NCBI GenBank assembly: GCA_022842255.1
Contig: JALHPW010000349.1
Location: 1 to 5,906, forward strand
Direction of reading: 5' to 3'
DNA: 5,906 bases
Origin: Saprospiraceae bacterium
Lineage (GTDB): Bacteria; Bacteroidota; Bacteroidia; Chitinophagales; Saprospiraceae
Positions 1 to 4,790 of this stretch are shown here, one piece after another. Position 1 is the first letter of the stretch. Each line of letters opens with the position of its first letter. The position numbers were made by a program, and so were the translations under genes. The notes beneath the pieces were generated by a model. The model was not told the DNA's origin. It saw nothing but the letters and a program-made list of their open reading frames with translations, and searched no databases.

Positions 1-657
1 GTAGTAGGGCACGTTGGCCTTGTACTTGTCGGAGCTTTCACAACGGGCGAAAGCCTTGGCCGCTTCATCGTATTTCCCTTCGAAAAACGCGCAGCAACCG
101 TAGTAATAATTGGCAGGTTCGTACCACTGGCTGCGGGCATTGTCCTTGAGCGGCATGAAGGCCGTTTTGGCCAAGCCGAATTTTTTGGTCACGAAGTACG
201 AGTAACCGGTTTTAAAACGGATTTCGTCGCGCGCGGCACCCGAACCCGTTGGGGCTAAGTCGTAGTACGTCAGGGCTTTATCGTACTGTTTTTGGTTGAA
301 GTAATAGTCGCCGATTTCGAGTGCGGCCTGGCTGGCCACCGCCGAGGGTGAGTTTTCGCGCAGGAAATCCAGCACGAGTTTTTCGGCTTCCGGTTGCCCG
401 ATACGCACGGCACATTTGGCGTGGTAGAGTTCTGCGTCGAGTTTGATGGCCTTCCATTCCGGTTCGTTCACCGGGCGGAGCAGGTCCATGGCGTTGCGGA
501 ATTCTTTTTGGGCGAGGCCGTAGACGTTTTGGTTGAAAAAGTCAACGCCGCGTTTGTAAGCAAGGTTGGCTTCGTTGAAGACTGCTGTTTCTTGCGCGGC
601 AACCGCGAAGGAAGAGAGTAAAAGCAGGAGAGCAGGAATGCTTTTCCGAAGGTACAT
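1..657 (-). CDS. Secreted tetratricopeptide-repeat protein, N-terminal part (3' end outside window)
   Basis: Reading the minus strand from the ATG at 657-655 gives 219 codons with no stop, so the gene continues past the left edge. Residues 1-22 form a signal peptide: a short basic start (MYLRK), a leucine-rich core and a VAAQ end, so the protein is exported. The remainder is helical and TPR-like. Recognisable units lie near residues 32-58 (LAYKRGVDFFNQ, then AQKEFRNAM), 109-135 (ALEIGDYYFNQKQYDKALTYY), 145-170 (FKTGYSYFVTKKFGLAKTAF) and 183-206 (NYYYGCCAFFEGKYDEAAKAF). TPRs are protein-binding scaffolds; no enzyme motif is visible. From memory, many Bacteroidota carry long (around 1000-aa) periplasmic TPR proteins with this kind of N-terminus, but the true length cannot be seen here. 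There is no Shine-Dalgarno sequence before the start, as is usual in this phylum. It is divergent from the TPR gene at 1080. The reading frame is secure; the specific role is unknown. Confidence 0.9.
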   Translation of the reverse strand, partial: MYLRKSIPALLLLLSSFAVAAQETAVFNEANLAYKRGVDFFNQNVYGLAQKEFRNAMDLLRPVNEPEWKAIKLDAELYHAKCAVRIGQPEAEKLVLDFLRENSPSAVASQAALEIGDYYFNQKQYDKALTYYDLAPTGSGAARDEIRFKTGYSYFVTKKFGLAKTAFMPLKDNARSQWYEPANYYYGCCAFFEGKYDEAAKAFARCESSDKYKANVPYY

Positions 658-682
658 GATGGAAAGAGTTGGTGTATGGTTT

Positions 683-754
683 AACCGCCGTAGCCTTGGC
701 GAAGGCGGTTTGTCAGTTTAGTGCGTAGCCTTGGCGAAGGCGGGTTTCAGTTTT
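683..754. repeat. Tandem pair of REP-like palindromic elements
   Basis: The 19-mer GTAGCCTTGGCGAAGGCGG occurs identically at 690-708 and 725-743. The similarity continues downstream: TTTGTCAGTTT at 709-719 corresponds to GTTTCAGTTT at 744-753. The unit is therefore about 30 nt, repeated once with a 35-nt period. The first copy is flanked by perfect 7-bp arms, AACCGCC (683-689) and GGCGGTT (704-710), with a smaller GCC/GGC pair inside the loop (693-695 and 698-700), so it can form a hairpin. The second copy lacks the left arm (it begins GTGC), so it is a degraded or partial copy. GC-rich short hairpins of this type behave as REP-like intergenic repeats. I recall similar sequences in environmental bacterial genomes but cannot verify this. 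Confidence 0.7.
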
Positions 755-818
755 GGTTGGAAATTTGTTTGATTTGTTTGGAGGGTTTGATTGGTTTGAT
801 TGGTTTGAATTGTTTGAT
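755..818. repeat. Degenerate 9-bp T/G-rich tandem repeat
   Basis: The clearest units are GGTTTGATT at 784-792 and 793-801, GGTTTGAAT at 802-810 and TGTTTGAT at 811-818. Before them, 762-780 carries related TTTGTTTGA and TTTGTTTGG words. The plus strand is almost free of C throughout. Such tracts arise by replication slippage and can vary in copy number between strains. The tract lies 100-160 bp upstream of the minus-strand TPR gene start, so it would be inside the leader if transcription starts near 830. Confidence 0.65.
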
Positions 819-819
819 G

Positions 820-831
820 GGTTTATAAACC
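820..831. repeat. Perfect 12-bp palindrome GGTTTATAAACC
   Basis: GGTTTATAAACC reads identically on both strands. It sits directly after the T/G-rich tract and beside the candidate promoter box at 837-844. It could be a small dimeric operator, but a 12-bp palindrome can also occur by chance and no regulator is encoded nearby. Confidence 0.4.
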
Positions 832-836
832 ATTCA

Positions 837-844
837 CAAACGTA
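837..844 (-). promoter_or_regulatory. Candidate TAnnTTTG promoter box for the minus-strand TPR gene
   Basis: The minus strand reads TACGTTTG here, an exact match to the Bacteroidota -7 consensus TAnnTTTG. Transcription would begin a few bases downstream, near 830, giving a leader of about 170 nt that contains the T/G tract and both REP-like copies. No TTTG box is visible at the usual distance (about 19 nt) upstream, which weakens the call. An 8-bp match with two free positions occurs often by chance. Confidence 0.3.
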
Positions 845-909
845 CAGCTTCAAGATTGCTCGTTTGTAGTTGGACTTTTTTGGAAATTTTAACAGGGCGA
901 AAGGTCGTT

Positions 910-1065
910 ATGTATTGGGTTTTAGAGCGTCAGCTGGATGGCAAAACGCCAGAACTCCCGGCGAAAATATGGATTGGTGAAAAATACCTTGGAAAAAGAG
1001 TTCGTAAGCGGGAGCGATACTTCAAAATAGGGTCTCTTCGTTCAACCCAGTATTTGCTCATCTAA
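910..1065 (+). CDS. Doubtful 51-aa ORF in the intergenic region
   Basis: An ATG at 910 opens 51 codons ending at 1065; an upstream TTG at 856 would extend it to 69. The peptide is lysine/arginine-rich (KYLGKRVRKRERYFK around residues 29-43) with no recognisable domain, signal peptide or membrane segment. It ends 14 nt before the ATG of the next gene, so it could in principle be a leader-type small gene. No promoter or ribosome-binding evidence supports it. It may be a remnant of a decayed gene or chance coding. I list it only so that the stretch is not left blank. Confidence 0.15.
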   Translation: MYWVLERQLDGKTPELPAKIWIGEKYLGKRVRKRERYFKIGSLRSTQYLLI

Positions 1066-1079
1066 ACTATTCTACCTTG

Positions 1080-2216
1080 ATGAAAAATCTCCGAATCATT
1101 GCCGGCATCTTGTTTTGCTTACTTACCGGGTTTGCAAACGCCCAAACCCCCATCGATATTGAAATCCGCACCCTGTTGTTTGACCAAAAATATCCAGAGG
1201 TGGTCGCATTTGCCGATCGATCGGGCGAATTGAGCGATTCCAGCCTCTACCGCATTGGCAGGGCCTATTTCCGGATGGACGACACCCTCAACGCCCGTAT
1301 GTTTTTTGACCGCACGATTGGCAAAAACCCGCGCTACCAAAATGCGTACTATTTCCGGGGTATCTTGAATTATTATTCGGAACAATATCAGGTCGCCTTG
1401 TCTGACGTAAATCAGGCCATTGCGCTCGATTCCACGGATGCGGACTATTTTTACCTCAAAGGCGACATCTCCTGGTCTATGGGTAATTTGGACAAGGCAA
1501 TCGAGGTGTTTCAAAAGGCCACCCTGCTAAAAAATTGCTCCCTCAATGCCTGGCTTTCCATCGGGGAAATCTATTCGGAGCAAGAAAAGCCAGAACAAGC
1601 AGCCCAGGCATTCCGAGACGCTTTGCCAAAAGTAGCAAAAGATACCACACTTTACATGCGGGCCCTGTATAATTTAGGCGCAACGGAATATCTCAATGAA
1701 CACCTCCCTCAAGCCAAAGAGGCTTTTGAGGAACTATTGAAACTTGCTCCGGACGATTACAAGGCACTTTCCAAGTTGATTCAGGTGTACTACGCGCAAC
1801 AAAACTACAAGGCAACCGAGCCCTTGAAGGCCAAGCTATACCGGGCGTGGAATGATAAAAAACTGCCCAAAAGCATGAAAGACGATTTTTGCTTCGATCA
1901 GTTTATGTGGAATGGAAAGCGCGTATTTGTGTACGAACGCTTTGCCGAAGACGAGGATTTGTACTACAAACACGTTTTTTACATCACGGACAAGGAAGGC
2001 AACACCGAATATCAAGTACAAACGGAATACAGTTTTGCCATCGCCATGTCCGGAAAAAAATACACACTTGGGATGACCAAAGGCGGGAAGCATTTCACCT
2101 TCATTCAGTTCTTATTCGACGACAAACCGGATTATGATGAATTGAAAAAATCAGTGCTGAAGATTTTGGATGAAAAAGTCAAGCCGAGCTCCAGTTCTAC
2201 TATGAGCAAAAATTGA
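1080..2216 (+). CDS. Secreted TPR protein with uncharacterised C-terminal domain
   Basis: The 378-aa product starts at the ATG at 1080; a TTG three bases earlier is in frame but less likely. Residues 1-22 are a signal peptide (basic MKNLR, hydrophobic core, end ANAQ), so the protein is exported, probably to the periplasm. TPR-like helix pairs follow at about 55-83 (YRIGRAYFRMDDTLNARMFF), 88-117 (NAYYFRGILNYYSEQYQVAL), 122-150 (DYFYLKGDISWSMGNLDKAI), 157-182 (WLSIGEIYSEQEKPEQAAQA) and 194-224 (RALYNLGATEYLNEHLPQAK). A further pair may lie at 228-248. From about residue 255 the character changes. A region of roughly 110 residues, rich in aromatic and charged residues (VFVYERF, YYKHVFYIT, HFTFIQFLF), looks like alternating beta strands and ends in a helix (DELKKSVLKIL) and a Ser/Lys tail. 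I do not recognise this domain. No catalytic motif is apparent. A scaffold or binding role is inferred from the TPRs only. Confidence 0.88.
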   Translation: MKNLRIIAGILFCLLTGFANAQTPIDIEIRTLLFDQKYPEVVAFADRSGELSDSSLYRIGRAYFRMDDTLNARMFFDRTIGKNPRYQNAYYFRGILNYYSEQYQVALSDVNQAIALDSTDADYFYLKGDISWSMGNLDKAIEVFQKATLLKNCSLNAWLSIGEIYSEQEKPEQAAQAFRDALPKVAKDTTLYMRALYNLGATEYLNEHLPQAKEAFEELLKLAPDDYKALSKLIQVYYAQQNYKATEPLKAKLYRAWNDKKLPKSMKDDFCFDQFMWNGKRVFVYERFAEDEDLYYKHVFYITDKEGNTEYQVQTEYSFAIAMSGKKYTLGMTKGGKHFTFIQFLFDDKPDYDELKKSVLKILDEKVKPSSSSTMSKN

Positions 2217-2279
2217 GCTGGACGAGGTCAATTTTCAGGAAATAAAAACCTTGCGAGCCATTCTCCGTTCTAGGCTTTT

Positions 2280-2287
2280 TACCTTTG
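2280..2287 (+). promoter_or_regulatory. Candidate TAnnTTTG promoter box for the CstB-like gene
   Basis: TACCTTTG matches the Bacteroidota -7 consensus exactly and lies about 100 bp before the start at 2390. Transcription would begin near 2292, just ahead of the 33-nt palindrome, placing that palindrome at the very 5' end of the mRNA. The only upstream TTG (2251-2253) is 26 bp away, further than the usual 19-21 bp, so the -33 element is poor or absent. Confidence 0.5.
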
Positions 2288-2299
2288 TAGCTTGAACTT

Positions 2300-2332
2300 A
2301 ACTTCCCGTAAGTTTCAAACTTTCGGGAAGTT
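2300..2332 (+). promoter_or_regulatory. 33-nt palindrome / leader hairpin before the CstB-like gene
   Basis: AACTTCCCG (2300-2308) is perfectly complementary to CGGGAAGTT (2324-2332). Inside it, AAGTTT (2310-2315) mirrors AAACTT (2317-2322) around a central C at 2316. Apart from one T-T mismatch (2309 against 2323) the whole 33 nt is symmetric, with 15 of 16 pairs matching. It sits between the TACCTTTG box and the start codon, so it could be an operator for a dimeric regulator or a hairpin at the mRNA 5' end. A terminator for the upstream TPR gene is a further option, but only TTTGT follows, not a proper U-tract. Confidence 0.6.
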
Positions 2333-2389
2333 TGTAGCAATCACAGAACATCTAAACTTCGGAAAACCAAGGTTTAAAGCCTTTTCAGC

Positions 2390-3802
2390 ATGAAAGTTGA
2401 ACAAATCTACACCGGATGCCTCGCTCAAGGCGCATATTACATTGAATCTGAAGGGGAAGCGGTGGTCATCGACCCGCTTCGGGAAGTAGAACCCTATCTG
2501 AAAAAAGCCGAAAAAAACGGGGCTAAAATCAAGTACGTACTCGAAACGCACTTCCATGCCGATTTTGTGAGCGGTCACCTCGACCTTTCCCAAAAAACCG
2601 GGGCGCCCATCGTGTACGGACCCAATGCCAATCCTGATTTCAAAGCACATATCGCAAGCGATGGTGAAATCCTTCAGGTTGGGAAAGTAAGCATTAAGGT
2701 GCTGCACACTCCCGGCCATACCATGGAAAGTACCTGCTATCTGCTTCGCGACGAATCGGGTAAAGACGTGGCCCTGTTTAGTGGCGACACGCTTTTTATT
2801 GGCGATGTGGGTCGGCCCGACCTGGCCCAGAAGGCGGCCTACATGACCCAGGAGCAATTGGCTGAAACCCTGTTCGATTCGTTGCGCATGAAAATCATGC
2901 CCCTTGCCGACGATATCGTAGTATATCCTGCCCATGGTGCCGGGTCTGCCTGCGGAAAAAACATGAGCAAGGAAACCAGCGACTCGCTAGGCCACCAGAA
3001 AATGGTAAACTATGCCCTTCGTGCCGACATGACGAAGGCCGAATTTGTAAAAGAGGTAACCGACGGATTGATGCCCCCGCCTGCGTATTTCCCGCTCAAT
3101 GTTGCGATGAACAAACAAGGGTACGACTCCATCGATGTAGTGATGCAGCGCGGCGCACGTGCACTTAGTCCACGCGCTTTCGAAGCGGCAGCCAACGAAA
3201 CCGATGCACTCCTGCTGGATACCCGCGCGCCTCAAACCTTTGCCAAGGGCTTTGTGCCCAATAGTATCAACATTGGTTTGGACGGCAGTTTTGCTCCATG
3301 GGTGGGTGCGATGATCCCGGATTTGAAACAAGAAATCCTGCTCATTACCGAACCTGGACGTGAGGAAGAAACCGTGATGCGCTTGGCCCGGGTGGGTTAC
3401 GACCATTGCCTTGGCTTTCTCGAGGGCGGTTTTGATGCCTGGAAAAGCGAAGGCCGTGAGGTGGATACCATTGAATCTATTGATGTACAGGAGTTTGCGA
3501 CGCGCATTGCCAATGGAGAAGCCGAAAATATCTTGGATGTACGCAAACCTGGTGAATACGAAGCTGAACACCTCAACATTGCCGAAACTGCCCCCTTGGA
3601 TTTTTTAAACGACAGCATGTTGCTGATTGACAAGAAAAAAACCTACCACGTCCACTGTGCCGGGGGCTACCGTTCCATGATTTTTATCTCTGCTTTGCGG
3701 GCCAGGGGCTACGACAATTTGATAGACATCGCTGGTGGTTTTGCAGCTATGAAAAAGACGGGGCAGTTTGTGACCACCGAGTTTGTTTGCTCTGGGAAAT
3801 AG
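2390..3802 (+). CDS. CstB-like persulfide dioxygenase-sulfurtransferase (MBL fold plus two rhodanese domains)
   Basis: The 470-aa product has no signal peptide, so it is cytoplasmic. Residues 1-195 are an ETHE1-type metallo-beta-lactamase fold. THFHADFVSGH (53-63) supplies the HxHxDH motif. H54, H110 (TPGH) and D133 (SGDTLF) match the three Fe(II) ligands of ETHE1, and H182 lies in PAHG. GSACGK (185-190) carries C188, in the region of the extra cysteine described for Staphylococcus CstB. Residues 258-358 form a rhodanese domain without its cysteine: aligned ungapped on the terminal GG, T320 sits where C423 does in the second copy. Residues 362-466 form the second rhodanese, with loop HCAGGYRS and catalytic C423. 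This order equals CstB, which oxidises low-molecular-weight persulfides and yields thiosulfate, so a role in sulfide/persulfide detoxification is inferred. Single-gene transcription from the leader at 2280-2332 is likely. Many such proteins are annotated only as MBL-fold hydrolases, so the substrate is less certain than the fold. Confidence 0.92.
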   Translation: MKVEQIYTGCLAQGAYYIESEGEAVVIDPLREVEPYLKKAEKNGAKIKYVLETHFHADFVSGHLDLSQKTGAPIVYGPNANPDFKAHIASDGEILQVGKVSIKVLHTPGHTMESTCYLLRDESGKDVALFSGDTLFIGDVGRPDLAQKAAYMTQEQLAETLFDSLRMKIMPLADDIVVYPAHGAGSACGKNMSKETSDSLGHQKMVNYALRADMTKAEFVKEVTDGLMPPPAYFPLNVAMNKQGYDSIDVVMQRGARALSPRAFEAAANETDALLLDTRAPQTFAKGFVPNSINIGLDGSFAPWVGAMIPDLKQEILLITEPGREEETVMRLARVGYDHCLGFLEGGFDAWKSEGREVDTIESIDVQEFATRIANGEAENILDVRKPGEYEAEHLNIAETAPLDFLNDSMLLIDKKKTYHVHCAGGYRSMIFISALRARGYDNLIDIAGGFAAMKKTGQFVTTEFVCSGK

Positions 3803-3824
3803 GGGTGGCTACTCGCCCAAGTAT

Positions 3825-3910
3825 ATGGAACACGGATGACGCACATTGGACACGGATTTTAGACCCAATTCTATCAAATCCGTGTCCAATCCGCGTCATC
3901 CGTGTTCCAT
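3825..3910. repeat. Long inverted repeat (35-nt arms) between convergent genes
   Basis: The left arm (3825-3859) and right arm (3876-3910) are reverse complements at 33 of 35 positions. The only mismatches are AC at 3843-3844 against the GG expected from the right arm. The loop is 16 nt (3860-3875). Each arm itself holds two copies of ACACGGAT: 3830-3837 and 3850-3857 on the left, with ATCCGTGT at 3878-3885 and 3898-3905 on the right. The element fills the 118-bp gap between two convergent stop codons. Its right arm ends 10 nt before the esterase stop codon. It may act as a bidirectional transcription stop, though no strong T-tract follows on either side. I recall similar ACACGGAT-type repeats in environmental bacterial genomes, which I cannot check here. 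Confidence 0.85.
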
Positions 3911-3920
3911 TTAAACCAAT

Positions 3921-4754
3921 TTACTCAGGTTTTGATTTTCTAAGCTTGTCAAAATACTCAAAAGCGTCATAAACGGCATGATGCAATATCGTGGCGTGGT
4001 TTTCCTTTTTTAAAAAATCAAACTCAACCTGGAGTTTGGGCGTCACATTTTCCTTCAGCAGGCGGTAAAGATGCTTCGCATCCCGCTCCATGACTTTCCC
4101 CTCTTTTCCTACTGCAACAAACACTGTAGTTGGCTGGGTGATGGGCGTCCTGGTTACGCGCAACAAGGATTCCCGGTTCCACCACAGGCTCGGGCTGACA
4201 ATGACGTATTGGTTGAACATGTCGGGCCTTTCAAACAGAATTTTGGTGGCCAGCAAACCGCCCAAGGATTGTCCAATGAGCATTTTGTCCTTCCCCGCTT
4301 TGTAGTTTTTCTGGATATATGGTTGAAGTTCACTTTCCAGGAATTGAATGAATTTATCCGCACCTCCAGCAGTAGGGGTAGCCTTTTTATCCTCCTCGAT
4401 GGTGGTTGGGAATGTAAAATCCCGTTTTCGGTCCACGTTTGCAATGCCTACCACGATTGATTTGGGCAAAAGGTCGATCCATGGAAAATTGCAAAACTGT
4501 ACCAGCCCGGTCACATGGATAAAATCCTCGTCCGCCGAACCGTCAAGCAGGTAAACGACCGGATAAAGCGCAGCCGAATCGGGCGAATAACCTTCGGGCA
4601 AGTAGATATTCAAAACCCTGGTTTCATTCAGGACAGTGGATTTGAGTTCGTCAATCACGCCCAGTTGGAAAGGCTTTAAACTGGCCTTTTGTGCGTTCGC
4701 ACAAAAGGCCAGGGATAGCCATATAAAAGAAGTTAGTGCAAGGTGCTTTTTCAT
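3921..4754 (-). CDS. Secreted alpha/beta-hydrolase esterase (Fes/IroE-type, putative esterase family)
   Basis: I chose the ATG at 4754-4752 because it gives a proper signal peptide, MKKHLALTSF then a hydrophobic core ending ANAQ at residue 22. An upstream TTG at 4811 would overlap the preceding gene and bury that signal. The 277-aa product fits the esterase family PF00756: RVLNIYLPEGY (46-56), YPVVYLLDG (64-72), the nucleophile elbow GQSLGG with S163 (161-166), then VSPSLWWN (186-193). H253 in ENHATILH is the likely catalytic histidine; the acid residue is not certain. Relatives include enterobactin esterases (Fes, IroE) and many uncharacterised periplasmic esterases, so the substrate cannot be assigned. 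LAFC is not a good lipobox, so a lipoprotein is unlikely. The gene lies 31 bp downstream of the sorting-domain protein on the same strand and is convergent with the CstB-like gene. Confidence 0.9.
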   Translation of the reverse strand: MKKHLALTSFIWLSLAFCANAQKASLKPFQLGVIDELKSTVLNETRVLNIYLPEGYSPDSAALYPVVYLLDGSADEDFIHVTGLVQFCNFPWIDLLPKSIVVGIANVDRKRDFTFPTTIEEDKKATPTAGGADKFIQFLESELQPYIQKNYKAGKDKMLIGQSLGGLLATKILFERPDMFNQYVIVSPSLWWNRESLLRVTRTPITQPTTVFVAVGKEGKVMERDAKHLYRLLKENVTPKLQVEFDFLKKENHATILHHAVYDAFEYFDKLRKSKPE

Positions 4755-4759
4755 AGGGC

Positions 4760-4790
4760 CAAAGTTTGTGGTTTTCAACCTTTCCTCAAA
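4760..4790 (-). promoter_or_regulatory. Candidate Bacteroidota promoter for the esterase gene
   Basis: On the minus strand, TTTG (4790-4787) is followed after exactly 19 nt by AAACTTTG (4767-4760). This fits the TTTG-N19-TAnnTTTG consensus with a single mismatch (A for the first T). The upstream TTTG overlaps the stop codon of the preceding gene. Transcription would begin within a few bases of the ATG at 4754, giving a very short leader or none. AAACTTTG occurs at both boxes (4794-4787 and 4767-4760), a 27-bp spaced direct repeat. Confidence 0.45.

Larger units (their letters stand above)
658..1079. other. Divergent intergenic region with repeats
   Basis: This 422-bp stretch separates two divergently transcribed TPR genes. 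It holds a tandem pair of REP-like elements (683-754), a T/G-rich tract with about 9-bp period (about 755-818), a 12-bp palindrome (820-831), a candidate minus-strand promoter box (837-844) and a weak 51-codon ORF (910-1065). I found no structured RNA, tRNA or convincing plus-strand promoter. The length and repeat content suggest a site that has accumulated mobile or slippage-derived sequence. Confidence 0.7.

Noticed and set aside
394..621. Plus-strand 75-codon ORF
   Set aside because: It lies wholly opposite the minus-strand TPR gene, whose frame shows a clean signal peptide and TPR units; this is an antisense shadow.
1053..1079. TTTG (1053-1056) and TACCTTG (1073-1079) as a promoter for the TPR gene at 1080
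   Set aside because: The spacing is 16 nt, the second box lacks one T and it abuts the start codon, so transcription would begin inside the gene.
2256..2280. AGCC / GGCT followed by TTTTT as a terminator of the TPR gene
   Set aside because: The stem is only 4 bp with a 13-nt loop, too weak to call, and the T-run overlaps the TACCTTTG box.
2315..2935. Minus-strand 206-codon ORF opposite the CstB-like gene
   Set aside because: The plus-strand frame carries all MBL metal-binding motifs; the antisense peptide shows no recognisable domain and is a composition effect. The 194-codon ORF at 2987-3571 is rejected for the same reason.
3825..3910. CRISPR-like reading of the repeated ACACGGAT words
   Set aside because: The words are arranged as an inverted repeat with short unequal spacing, not as direct repeats separated by uniform spacers.
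4071..4460. Plus-strand 129-codon ORF inside the esterase
   Set aside because: The minus strand encodes the conserved GQSLGG elbow and the esterase core here; the plus frame has no family features.
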